Origin: Anaerolineaceae bacterium
Lineage (GTDB): Bacteria; Chloroflexota; Anaerolineae; Anaerolineales; Villigracilaceae
Assembly: GCA_009885525.1 (NCBI GenBank)
Contig: VFKN01000166.1
Location: 1 to 37,887, forward strand
DNA: 37,887 nt
Reading direction: 5' to 3'
Shown: piece by piece, positions 14,870-22,398 of the stretch
Numbering within the stretch: position 1 is the stretch's first letter
How the letters are laid out: each line of letters starts with the position of its first letter
Notes under the pieces: generated by a model
The model's database searches: none
What the model was told of the DNA's origin: nothing
The model's input: the letters and a program-made list of their open reading frames with translations, nothing else
Made by a program: the position numbers and the translations under genes

Positions 14870-15673
14870 ATGTATCCACACAGTAACCATCAAACCGATA
14901 AACCCATTCTCGATGTGCGCGAAGTATCCGTGCGTTATAACGGGCGCGATGCGTTGGAAAATATATCCTTTCATTTGCATGTCGGCGAGCGGATCGCGGT
15001 GGTGGGTCCCAATGGCGCGGGAAAAAGTACGCTGTTCAAAGTTGTTTCTGGTGTGCTGTCGCCTAACGCGGGCGAAGTGACCATCTCCGGGTCGCAGCCG
15101 ACGGCGCATAGCTGCATTGCATATATTCCGCAGCGCTCACAGGTGGATTGGAATTTCCCCGTCAGTGTGGCGGATGTGGTCATGATGGGACGTTCCGCAA
15201 AACTCGGTCCGTTTAATTTCCCGAAGAAACGGGATTGGGATTTTGTCGGTCACGCGCTCGAAACTGTGGAACTCGCGAATTTATCCAAACGGCAGATTGG
15301 TCAACTTTCAGGCGGGCAGCAGCAGCGGATGTTCATCGCTCGCGCACTCGCGCAGGAAGCCGAGTTGATGCTGATGGACGAACCGCTCACCGGTCTTGAT
15401 ACGCCCGCGCAGGAAGGTTTGCTCGATCTGCTGGATAGACTCCGCGCGGATAAGGTCACCGTGATGGTCGCAACTCATGATCTCGAACAAGCTGCGAAAC
15501 ATTTCGACAGGATTATGCTGTTGAATAAAAAAATTGTCGCATTTGGAGATCCTGAAAGTGTTTTGCATTCCGATAACTTATTATCTGCTTATGGTGGAAG
15601 ATTTAGAACTGTGGATGGAAATAATTTAGTGGCAGTTGATGACTCTTGCTGCGATGAAGGCGAACACGATTGA
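14870..15673 (+). CDS. znuC: zinc ABC transporter ATP-binding protein
   Basis: The 267-residue ATPase of the zinc importer has Walker A GPNGAGKST, a Q-loop in YIPQRSQVDWNFP, signature LSGGQQQR, Walker B LMLMDEP and the H-loop ATHD. VDWNFPVSVADVVMMGR is typical of cluster 9 metal transporters. The C-terminus ends with a Cys/acidic tail, DDSCCDEGEHD, which may sense or bind metal; this is unusual for ZnuC and is an inference. The start has AAGGAA 6-7 nt upstream. It is separated from znuA by the reversed fic gene. Its stop codon overlaps the left flank of the S23 cassette. Confidence 0.9.
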   Translation: MYPHSNHQTDKPILDVREVSVRYNGRDALENISFHLHVGERIAVVGPNGAGKSTLFKVVSGVLSPNAGEVTISGSQPTAHSCIAYIPQRSQVDWNFPVSVADVVMMGRSAKLGPFNFPKKRDWDFVGHALETVELANLSKRQIGQLSGGQQQRMFIARALAQEAELMLMDEPLTGLDTPAQEGLLDLLDRLRADKVTVMVATHDLEQAAKHFDRIMLLNKKIVAFGDPESVLHSDNLLSAYGGRFRTVDGNNLVAVDDSCCDEGEHD

Positions 15674-15690
15674 ATTTACGATTGACGATT
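15672..15690. repeat. left flank of the S23 cassette
   Basis: GAATTTACGATTGACGATT begins inside the znuC stop codon. It matches the reverse complement of 16119-16137 at 17 of 19 positions. A further copy of the unit (AATTTACGATT) is found downstream at about 15694-15704. Confidence 0.7.
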
Positions 15691-15758
15691 TACAATTTAC
15701 GATTGTTTGATGATTGTATTTTTGGTTAAAGATTAACTGGAATGATTAAGGAGTTGGG

Positions 15759-16133
15759 ATGGATGAGAAAACGTTCAAAGCGCGCACGAAGAAACTTGCA
15801 GTCGCGATTATTAAACAAGTGGATAAACTGCCGCGTTCGCTTGCTGCGGATGTGATCAGCAGGCAGGTAATTCGTTCAGGCACATCCATTGGCGCAAATT
15901 ATCGTGCCGCGTGCCGGGCAAAATCAACAGCTGATATGATCAATAAAATGAAAATCGTTGAGGAAGAAAGCGACGAAACCCAATACTGGCTTGAAATTCT
16001 TGTGGAAGCAGGTTTGGTTTCAAAAGAACAAATTTTAGACATTCACAAAGAAACAGGCGAGATACTCGCCATGACCGTGGCGTCTCTCAAAACTCTTCGC
16101 GCCAGCCAATCTTCAACTAATCGTAAATCGTAA
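15759..16133 (+). CDS. four-helix-bundle protein of the S23/23S rRNA intervening-sequence family
   Basis: The 124-residue protein is all-helical and matches the S23 family first seen as open frames inside 23S rRNA intervening sequences. The core is VDKLPRSLAADVISRQVIR followed by SGTSIGANYRAACRAKSTADMINKM, with EEESDETQYWLEILVEAG; all are typical. Its biochemical role is unknown. It has a strong Shine-Dalgarno (AAGGAG, 5 nt). It is placed between znuC and znuB and flanked by inverted ATTTACGATT units, the right one encoding its last residues NRKS and its stop. It is therefore best read as a small mobile cassette that landed in the operon, not a transporter part. Confidence 0.85.
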   Translation: MDEKTFKARTKKLAVAIIKQVDKLPRSLAADVISRQVIRSGTSIGANYRAACRAKSTADMINKMKIVEEESDETQYWLEILVEAGLVSKEQILDIHKETGEILAMTVASLKTLRASQSSTNRKS

Positions 16134-16137
16134 ATTC
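16119..16137. repeat. right flank of the S23 cassette
   Basis: AATCGTAAATCGTAAATTC is the inverted partner of 15672-15690. It covers the last codons and stop of the S23 gene and ends 1 nt before the znuB ATG, leaving znuB with no Shine-Dalgarno. Confidence 0.7.
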
Positions 16138-16138
16138 T

Positions 16139-16966
16139 ATGTCTTTTCTCCTTGAACCTCTCCAATACGAATTCATGCAGCGCGGAATGATCGCGGCTGT
16201 TTTAGTCGGCATTGTTTGCGCCGTGGTCGGCACGTATGTTGTCCTGCGTGGCATGGCGTTTTTTGGTGATGCATTAGCACACACGATTCTCCCCGGCATT
16301 GCGGTTGGATATTTAATCACAGGCGGTGCGCGCGATACTTTATTTTGGTGGGCCTTGGGGACTGCAATCATCGCGGCGCTGGGAATTGGTGCGATCAGTA
16401 AACAAGCCGAAATCAAAGAAGATACGGCAATCGGAATCATCTTCGCGGGCATGTTCGCGCTTGGCATCGCGCTGATCTCCACTGTCCGCAGTTACGCGGT
16501 GGATTTGAGTCACTTTTTGTTTGGAGATGTGCTGGGTGTATCCGCGCATAGTTTGTGGTTGATTATCATCTTCGGCGGAATTGTTCTCTTCACGATTGCC
16601 GCATTCTACAAGGAATTTCTCACGCTATCATTTGATCCGATTCTCGCGGCGACGTTGCGCCTGCCCGTGAATTTGCTCAACAACCTTTTGCTGTGCCTCA
16701 TCGCCGTGACCGTTGCCATCTCGCTGCAAACTGTCGGCGTCGCGTTGATGGTCGCGATGCTGGTCACGCCCGCCGCGACCGCATCCCTGCTCACAAAGCG
16801 CCTGCCAACCATGATGGCGCTGGCCGCATTCTTTGCCGCGTCATCGGGTGTGATCGGTTTGTACCTGTCATTCTATTTGAGTATTGCCTCCGGCGCCGCG
16901 ATTGTTTTGACAGCGACATCATTTTTTGTCCTTGCTTTTGCATGGAAGAAGGTTCGTTACACGTAG
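16139..16966 (+). CDS. znuB: zinc ABC transporter permease
   Basis: The 275-residue inner-membrane channel belongs to the ABC-3 permease family, with about eight hydrophobic helices. Family marks are GTYVVLRGMAFFGDALAHTILPGIAVGYL and VGVALMVAMLVTPAATASLL. The first is the conserved segment after helix 1 and the second the coupling region and following helix. It completes the ZnuABC importer. The start is 5 nt after the S23 stop and lacks a Shine-Dalgarno, so translation probably depends on ribosomes ending on the S23 gene. The stop codon lies inside a terminator hairpin. Confidence 0.9.
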   Translation: MSFLLEPLQYEFMQRGMIAAVLVGIVCAVVGTYVVLRGMAFFGDALAHTILPGIAVGYLITGGARDTLFWWALGTAIIAALGIGAISKQAEIKEDTAIGIIFAGMFALGIALISTVRSYAVDLSHFLFGDVLGVSAHSLWLIIIFGGIVLFTIAAFYKEFLTLSFDPILAATLRLPVNLLNNLLLCLIAVTVAISLQTVGVALMVAMLVTPAATASLLTKRLPTMMALAAFFAASSGVIGLYLSFYLSIASGAAIVLTATSFFVLAFAWKKVRYT

Positions 16967-17006
16967 AGACGTAGCAATGCTACGTCTCTACGTGCCCCTT
17001 TTTTTT
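16961..17006 (+). terminator. terminator of the zinc operon, overlapping the znuB stop
   Basis: ACGTAGAGACGTAGC (16961-16975) pairs perfectly with GCTACGTCTCTACGT (16979-16993), loop AAT, and is followed by CCCC and eight T. The TAG stop of znuB is part of the left arm. The sequence resembles a dispersed repeat recruited as a terminator. Confidence 0.9.
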
Positions 17007-17008
17007 GT

Positions 17009-17014
17009 TAGAAT
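17009..17014 (+). promoter_or_regulatory. -10 box next to the first peptidase ATG
   Basis: TAGAAT ends 7 nt before the ATG at 17022, directly after the zinc-operon terminator, and no Shine-Dalgarno is present. This fits a leaderless transcript. Confidence 0.4.
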
Positions 17015-17021
17015 ACAGCCC

Positions 17022-18518
17022 ATGCGAAACAATCCCCATTCCCCTTTAAAATTTCTTTCCTTCTTTTTTCTGCTTTTTTTAATTTCATGTTCTTCTATCA
17101 CGCCCGCGCCGATTGTTGTGCCAACCCTCACGCCGCTGCCTCCTGCGACGTTTGCGCCGTTGCCAACGAATACCGCTTTGCCGCTCCCGACTCCCATGGT
17201 GATCCCCGCGCCTGCGCGCGCGCGCTATCAACTCGACACGACGATTGACTATGACGCGCACACTATCACAGTGGATGAGACCATTGATTATCCCAATCAC
17301 ACAGGGAATCAACTTAACGCGCTTGTACTTGCGGTGGAGCCAAATCTTTGGGCTGAAAGTTTCAACCTGACGGATATTTCCATTGATGGAACGCCAATAA
17401 CAACATATACGCTTGACGGTCAACGGTTGGATATTGCGCTGTCTTCATTTATTCTGCCGGAGCATGTTGTCACGATCAATATTCAATACGCGCTTGCTCT
17501 CCCTTTCGCAGAACAGGAAGACCCCAATATTGCGCGTCCGCGCATTTATGGATATACCACACGCCAGTTGAATCTCGTCAATTGGTATCCGTTTGTTGTC
17601 CCGAATATCAACGGCGAGTGGATTTTGCACGAACCCTGGTTCTACGGCGAACATCTCGTTTATGACTCGGCAAATTATGAAGTTAACTTAAAATTCGCTG
17701 ACCCCGCTACCGCGCCTATTGTCGCGGCGAGTGGAGCGCCCGAGCCGAACGGAGATTTCACCCGTTATACGATCATATCCGCGCGCACATTCGCGCTCGC
17801 CGCGAGTCGCGATTTCGAGGTTGCTAGTGTGCAGGTGGGCGATGCGACTGTATCCAGTTATTATTTCCCGTTGAGCAAGATCGCAGGGCGGGCGGCGTTA
17901 CAGGCAAGCGCTGAAGCATTACAAATTTACAGCCAGCGCTATGGACCGTATTCGCATAAAACATTATCCATCGTCATGGGCGATTTTAACGATGGCATGG
18001 AATATTCCGCGTTCTTTTATCTTCCCATGGGTTTTTATAATCTATACAAGGGAGGTTATAGCAACCATTTGATCGCCATCGCCGTGCATGAAACGGCGCA
18101 TCAATGGTGGTTCGAGCAGGTCGGCAACGACCAAGCCCAGCAGCCCTGGCTGGATGAATCTCTGGCGACGTACTCGGAAGTTCTTTATTATGAAAATTAT
18201 CATCCCGAGGTCATTCAAGGGTGGTGGTGGCCCGTTCGCATTGATATCTACAACCCGGAAGGTTTTGTGGATATTCCCATTTACGATGGCAAGGGATTCC
18301 AACCTTACACCAACGCCGCATATTTTCAAGGCGCGCACTTTCTTGATGAACTCCGCGCGCGTATCGGCGATGAGGCTTTCTTTGCTTTCATTCAAGATTA
18401 CGCCGCGCAGGGGCGCGACAAGATCGTCACCGCCAACGATTTCTTTAACATTCTCAGCCAGCACACCCTTACCGACTACTCTGATATTGTGCGTCAATAT
18501 TTCCGCAACGTGTATTGA
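17022..18518 (+). CDS. M1-family metallopeptidase lipoprotein, copy 1
   Basis: The 498-residue protein has a signal peptide with lipobox FLISC, so it should be anchored outside the membrane. A Pro/Thr-rich linker (about 27-65) follows. The aminopeptidase N-type body has an N-terminal beta domain (DTTIDYDAHTITVDETIDYPN) and a zinc site HETAHQWW with Glu 19 residues after the second His (PWLDESLATYSE). The GAMEN exopeptidase motif is replaced by GMEYS, so aminopeptidase activity is not assured. It overlaps its tandem paralogue by 1 nt. No C-terminal helical domain is present, so it is much shorter than classical PepN. Confidence 0.85.
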   Translation: MRNNPHSPLKFLSFFFLLFLISCSSITPAPIVVPTLTPLPPATFAPLPTNTALPLPTPMVIPAPARARYQLDTTIDYDAHTITVDETIDYPNHTGNQLNALVLAVEPNLWAESFNLTDISIDGTPITTYTLDGQRLDIALSSFILPEHVVTINIQYALALPFAEQEDPNIARPRIYGYTTRQLNLVNWYPFVVPNINGEWILHEPWFYGEHLVYDSANYEVNLKFADPATAPIVAASGAPEPNGDFTRYTIISARTFALAASRDFEVASVQVGDATVSSYYFPLSKIAGRAALQASAEALQIYSQRYGPYSHKTLSIVMGDFNDGMEYSAFFYLPMGFYNLYKGGYSNHLIAIAVHETAHQWWFEQVGNDQAQQPWLDESLATYSEVLYYENYHPEVIQGWWWPVRIDIYNPEGFVDIPIYDGKGFQPYTNAAYFQGAHFLDELRARIGDEAFFAFIQDYAAQGRDKIVTANDFFNILSQHTLTDYSDIVRQYFRNVY

Positions 18519-20095
18519 TGAAAAAAATTCCGCTCATCTTCTTTTTTTGCATTTTGATTCTTTCCGCCTGCGCCGCGCCCACGCCCGCCGCGCCGGTTTT
18601 CCCGACCTTCATTCTAATCACGCAAGACCCAAACGCCTCACCCACGCCAACTCCCTTCCAACCAGCGGGGCAAATCGAAACTCCGCTTTCGACATGGACT
18701 CCTGCGCCAATCATTCTCGACACTCCGACATTAACACCTGCGCCAATCCCCACCTCCACCGATACGCGGCAGCCGACACTCGTAGTGATTCCGCCAACCC
18801 AATCTTTGCCGCCCGTTGCGACTCCCTCACGCACAAATTACATTCTTTACACAAATCTGGATTTCAACGCGCACGCACTCACCGTGGATGAGACCATCCG
18901 CTATTACAACAATACCGGCGTGGCACTATCTGATATTGTCTTATCGGTGCAGCCCAACAGATATGGCGCAGGCGCGTTCACCTTAACCGCACTCATGCAG
19001 GATAATGTTGCCGCAAGTAATTTTGACCTCAGCGATCAACGCCTGACCGTCTATCTTCCCCAGCAACTTCCCGCAGGTTCAGCCACCACGTTGACGTTGA
19101 GTTTCACACTCAGCCTCCCCACAATGGGATCGGGAATATACGGCTACGATTTCAACCAGATCAACCTTGTGGATTGGTATCCCTTCATCGTTCCATACAG
19201 CGGCGGCTGGGTCTTGCATGATCCTGTTGCTTTTGGCGAACATCTTGTTTATGATACTTCCGATATCGAAGTCAACTTCAAGACCAGTGCGGATGTGATT
19301 CTCGCTGTGAGCGCGCCCGCAGAAGCCAACGGCGAATGGACTCGCTATCGCATGTACGGCGCGCGCACGTTCACCATCTCCGCGAGTAATCAATTTTTGG
19401 TGGCAGAATCAGCCGTGGGGACGACCGTGATCCGCTCGTATTATTTCGATGGATATAAAGCCGCAGGGGATAGCATCCTGTATTCGGCGGTGCAGGCGGT
19501 CAGCATCTTTGAGGCGAAGTTCGCGCCGTATCCATATCAAACGCTGGCCATCGTGCAAGCGGATATTCACGACGGCCAGGAATATGACGGGCTGGTTTTC
19601 ATCGCATCCAAATTTTACGATCAATATGGCGGCGGCGCGCGGAATAATCTCACCACCATCGGCGTGCATGAGATCGCGCATCAATGGTGGTTTGGATTGG
19701 TGGGCGATGATCAGGCGCTTGAACCGTGGCTCGATGAAGCCATGTCTGTGTATAGTGAGAAAATTTTTTACGAATACAACTATCCCAATTATGACGATTG
19801 GTGGTGGCAGTTCCGCGTGGATTATTTTGGCCCGGCAGGCTATGTAGACTCAACGATCTACGACCACGGCACTTTCCGCGCGTACACCAATGCCGTCTAT
19901 CTCAATGGCGCGCATTTCATTCACGACCTGCGCGTGTTGATGGGGGATGATGATTTCTTCCGCTTCTTGAAAGATTACGCCTCACGCTACCCACGCGGAC
20001 GCGCAACATCGTATGATTTCTTCGCCGTTGCGCGTCAAAACACGAATGCAGACCTCACTTACCTGATCGCCGAATATTTCTCGGGATCGTATTGA
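18518..20095 (+). CDS. M1-family metallopeptidase lipoprotein, copy 2
   Basis: The 525-residue protein is a tandem paralogue of the preceding gene. It has a lipobox LILSAC, a longer Pro/Thr-rich linker (about 20-105), the beta domain (YTNLDFNAHALTVDETIRYYN) and a zinc site HEIAHQWWFGLVGDDQA...EPWLDEAMSVYSE. The GAMEN-equivalent is DGQEYDGLVF, again not canonical. The start ATG overlaps the previous TGA (TGATG), indicating coupled translation. The two copies share the whole domain plan but have clearly diverged, so the duplication is old. Substrates are unknown; a role in periplasmic or cell-surface peptide cleavage is inferred. Confidence 0.85.
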   Translation: MKKIPLIFFFCILILSACAAPTPAAPVFPTFILITQDPNASPTPTPFQPAGQIETPLSTWTPAPIILDTPTLTPAPIPTSTDTRQPTLVVIPPTQSLPPVATPSRTNYILYTNLDFNAHALTVDETIRYYNNTGVALSDIVLSVQPNRYGAGAFTLTALMQDNVAASNFDLSDQRLTVYLPQQLPAGSATTLTLSFTLSLPTMGSGIYGYDFNQINLVDWYPFIVPYSGGWVLHDPVAFGEHLVYDTSDIEVNFKTSADVILAVSAPAEANGEWTRYRMYGARTFTISASNQFLVAESAVGTTVIRSYYFDGYKAAGDSILYSAVQAVSIFEAKFAPYPYQTLAIVQADIHDGQEYDGLVFIASKFYDQYGGGARNNLTTIGVHEIAHQWWFGLVGDDQALEPWLDEAMSVYSEKIFYEYNYPNYDDWWWQFRVDYFGPAGYVDSTIYDHGTFRAYTNAVYLNGAHFIHDLRVLMGDDDFFRFLKDYASRYPRGRATSYDFFAVARQNTNADLTYLIAEYFSGSY

Positions 20096-20141
20096 GGAAA
20101 CAAGTAGGCATGTCTACTTGTTTACATGCCTACTTGTTTCC
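20096..20141. repeat. perfect 18-bp inverted repeat after the peptidase pair
   Basis: GGAAACAAGTAGGCATGT (20096-20113) and ACATGCCTACTTGTTTCC (20124-20141) are exact complements with a 10-nt loop, beginning at the base after the stop codon. The AAGTAG(G/A)CA unit recurs downstream at about 20138-20155 and in the repeat at 33258-33302. Confidence 0.85.
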
Positions 20142-20168
20142 TTGTCTACCTGTTTACCCTCGCCAACT

Positions 20169-20846
20169 ATGCTAAGACCTTACACCTTCATCAACGTCGC
20201 CATGACCGCCGACGGAAAAATCGATACCTTTGAACGTAAAGGTTCTGCGATCTCATCCAGGCGTGATAAAGAGCGCGTGGATCAACTCCGCGCTTTTGTG
20301 GATGGAATATTGGTGGGCGGAAAAACACTTCTCGAAGAGCAGCCCAAACTCGTGGTCAAGAGCGAAGCGTTACGCGCGGGCAGAGTCCAGCGCGGGCTGA
20401 ATTCAAATCCCGTTAAGATCGGGGTTGTTACGCGGGCGGATATTCCGCTTGAATCGGAATTTATTACAGCGGGGCTTGCGCGCAAGGTAATATTTACAAC
20501 CTCACGAACATCTATACCGCAGCTCGAAAAACTGCGCGCGCTTGGCGTGGAAGTTTTTGTAGACGACGCGCTGCGTGTTGATCTGAACAAAATGATGCTC
20601 ACGATAAAGAAAATCGGTGTGGATCATCTGATGGTCGAGGGCGGCGGAACAATGAATTTTGAACTCATGCGATTGGGTCTCGTGGATGAATTGACGATCT
20701 ACATCGCGCCGATGATCTTCGGCGGCGCAAATGCTCCCACACTTGCAGATGGTCTTGGCATGCCGCGCGATGCCGCGCTCGAATTAAAATTAATGGATGT
20801 TGAAAAATGGGAAGACGGCGGACTTCTGTTGAAATATAAATTGTAA
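20169..20846 (+). CDS. RibD C-terminal-type pyrimidine reductase
   Basis: The 225-residue protein has the dihydrofolate-reductase-like fold of the riboflavin pathway reductase, which reduces the ribosylamino-pyrimidine to its ribitylamino form with NADPH. Typical segments are PYTFINVAMTADGKI, DGILVGGKTLLEEQPKL, the nucleotide-binding VDHLMVEGGGTMNFELM, LVDELTIYIAPMIFGG. The deaminase half of bacterial RibD is absent, as in archaeal/fungal-type stand-alone reductases. The start at 20169 aligns with the family N-terminus; upstream codons fall in the repeat region. There is no clear Shine-Dalgarno. ribA follows after 42 nt, which supports a riboflavin role. Confidence 0.8.
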   Translation: MLRPYTFINVAMTADGKIDTFERKGSAISSRRDKERVDQLRAFVDGILVGGKTLLEEQPKLVVKSEALRAGRVQRGLNSNPVKIGVVTRADIPLESEFITAGLARKVIFTTSRTSIPQLEKLRALGVEVFVDDALRVDLNKMMLTIKKIGVDHLMVEGGGTMNFELMRLGLVDELTIYIAPMIFGGANAPTLADGLGMPRDAALELKLMDVEKWEDGGLLLKYKL

Positions 20847-20847
20847 C

Positions 20848-20863
20848 GCAGGCTTAAGCCTGC
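20848..20863. repeat. short palindrome between the ribD-like gene and ribA
   Basis: GCAGGCTTAAGCCTGC is a perfect 16-bp palindrome just after the stop. GCTACGGA follows twice (about 20864-20880). It does not look like an FMN riboswitch. Confidence 0.5.
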
Positions 20864-20888
20864 GCTACGGAGCGCTACGGAGAAAAAT

Positions 20889-21647
20889 ATGACTACACTC
20901 ACACACGAAAAAATAGAATTGTTACTTGAAGAAGATTGCTGCCACGAATGTGAAGGCTACGGCGAAGATAAAGTTTGTGTGCATATCGAAGCCATCGCTG
21001 AATTGCCCACGCGCTTTGGCGATTTTCATATCGTCGCGTTTTCGAATAACCGCGACAACAAGGAACACATCGCCATCATCAAAGGCGAAGTGTTTGAAGC
21101 CGATGACGTGGCTGTGCGCCTACACTCCGAATGTTTAACCGGTGATGTCGCCGGTTCGCTGCGCTGCGATTGCCGCGATCAACTTGAATCCGCGTTGAAG
21201 AAAATCGGCGAAATGGAGAAGGGCATTGTGTTATATCTGCGTCAGGAAGGCCGCGGCATTGGGCTGACCAATAAAATCCGCGCGTATAGTTTGCAGGATC
21301 AGGGACTCGATACCGTTGAGGCAAACCTCGCGCTCGGCTTCCGCGACGATGAACGCGATTATGCCGTCGCCGCGCACATGCTGCACTCGATGAAAATTCA
21401 ATCCATCCGCCTGATGACCAACAACCCGAAGAAGATGGATCAACTCACGCAGCACGGCGTCGTCATCAACGGGCGCATCCCGCACATTTTGCCGACCAAC
21501 AAACACAATCGTTTTTATCTCGAAACCAAAGTTGCCAAATCCGGTCACATGATCGACTTTCACGGCAAACCGCATCTCGTCGAGCAAAGCGATCCGCCCA
21601 TTGTTGAAGGCTTGACCGAATCGCAGATCAAGGCGTTGTATGATTAG
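20889..21647 (+). CDS. ribA: GTP cyclohydrolase II with extra Cys-rich N-terminus
   Basis: The 252-residue enzyme opens GTP to 2,5-diamino-6-ribosylamino-pyrimidinone phosphate, formate and pyrophosphate, the first step of riboflavin synthesis. It has the zinc site in HSECLTGDVAGSLRCDCRDQL (three Cys), the catalytic LRQEGRGIGL and KIRAYSLQDQGLDTVEAN. An extra 35-residue N-terminus holds C17, C18, H19, C21, C30 and H32 (DCCHECEGYGEDKVCVH) before the usual start (ELPTRFGDFHIVAF); this could be a second metal site. The DHBP synthase half is absent. It is followed, with an 8-nt overlap, by an SDR gene. The ribD-like reductase is just upstream. Confidence 0.9.
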   Translation: MTTLTHEKIELLLEEDCCHECEGYGEDKVCVHIEAIAELPTRFGDFHIVAFSNNRDNKEHIAIIKGEVFEADDVAVRLHSECLTGDVAGSLRCDCRDQLESALKKIGEMEKGIVLYLRQEGRGIGLTNKIRAYSLQDQGLDTVEANLALGFRDDERDYAVAAHMLHSMKIQSIRLMTNNPKKMDQLTQHGVVINGRIPHILPTNKHNRFYLETKVAKSGHMIDFHGKPHLVEQSDPPIVEGLTESQIKALYD

Positions 21648-22353
21648 CCCTCACCCTAGCCCTCTCCCAAAGGGAGAGGGGATTAAGACCGTTGTCATCA
21701 CCGGCGCAACGGGTGTGCTTGGAAATCTCGTTGCAAAAACTTTTGCCGAACGCGGACATAACATCGCGCTGCTTGATCGAGATCAAGATAAATTGGATTC
21801 CTTAACCCGTGATCTGAATCTGCCCGCGGACAGACTCTACACCCAGGTCATTGACCTGCTCGACGGAAACGCGCTGTATGACTCCGCTCAAAAAGTTTCT
21901 GAAAAATTCGGAAATATCCACGCCCTGATTCATCTCGTCGGCGGCTGGGTCGGTGGCAAGACTCTTCCCGAATCTGAAGCCAGCGACCTTGAATTCATGC
22001 TAAATCAGCACGTGTGGACGACATTTAATTTATTGAAATCATTCACTCCCTATCTTGCCCAAAGTAACTGGAGCCGCGTCATCGCGGTCTCGCAGCCGAT
22101 TACTGTCAAGCCAACTGCCAAATCCGCGATCTACGCGGCGGCGAAATCCGCGCAGGAGAGTTTGGTGCTCACGCTCGCAGAAGAATACAAAGACAGCGGC
22201 TTAACCGCGAACATAATTCACGTCAAATCAATTGATATAAAAAGTGACGCGCTGCGCAAAGGTACATCCCCCGCAGAGATCGTCGCCGCGATGACTTATT
22301 TATTTTCCGAAGAAGCCAATAAAGTGAATGGGGCAAGAATTCCGTTGTATTAA
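21640..22353 (+). CDS. short-chain dehydrogenase/reductase with repeat-encoded N-terminus
   Basis: The 237-residue protein has the classical SDR plan: VVITGATGVLGNLVAKTFAERG (nucleotide loop TGxxGxxG), HLVGGWVGG in place of NNAG, a Ser in IAVSQP, and the catalytic YAAAK. The ATG overlaps the ribA stop (ATGATTAG). Codons 3-13 (SPHPSPLPKGE) are encoded by a palindromic repeat, so the native protein probably began near residue 15 (IKTVVITG). The repeat therefore supplies an N-terminal tail or only a fortuitous open frame. The substrate is unknown. Position suggests co-expression with riboflavin genes, but not necessarily a shared pathway. Confidence 0.85.
   Translation: MISPHPSPLPKGEGIKTVVITGATGVLGNLVAKTFAERGHNIALLDRDQDKLDSLTRDLNLPADRLYTQVIDLLDGNALYDSAQKVSEKFGNIHALIHLVGGWVGGKTLPESEASDLEFMLNQHVWTTFNLLKSFTPYLAQSNWSRVIAVSQPITVKPTAKSAIYAAAKSAQESLVLTLAEEYKDSGLTANIIHVKSIDIKSDALRKGTSPAEIVAAMTYLFSEEANKVNGARIPLY
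21648..21681. repeat. REP-type repeat forming the SDR start codons
   Basis: CCCTCACCCTAG is followed by CCCTCTCCC (21660-21668), AAA, GGGAGAGGG (21672-21680). It matches the right half of the repeat in the permease fusion (11449-11482) in reverse complement with one difference in the loop. Confidence 0.9.
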
Positions 22354-22355
22354 GA

Positions 22356-22392
22356 AATGCGTCGCACCTCGCCTAACAAGGTGCGACGCATT
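22356..22392. terminator. bidirectional hairpin between SDR and cytochrome b561 genes
   Basis: AATGCGTCGCACCT (22356-22369) and AGGTGCGACGCATT (22379-22392) are perfect 14-bp complements, loop 9 nt, lying between convergent stop codons. Confidence 0.75.
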
Positions 22393-22398
22393 CTGGTG

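Noticed and set aside
20847-20888. FMN riboswitch before ribA
   Set aside because: The 42-nt gap holds only a palindrome and a short direct repeat, far too small for an FMN aptamer.
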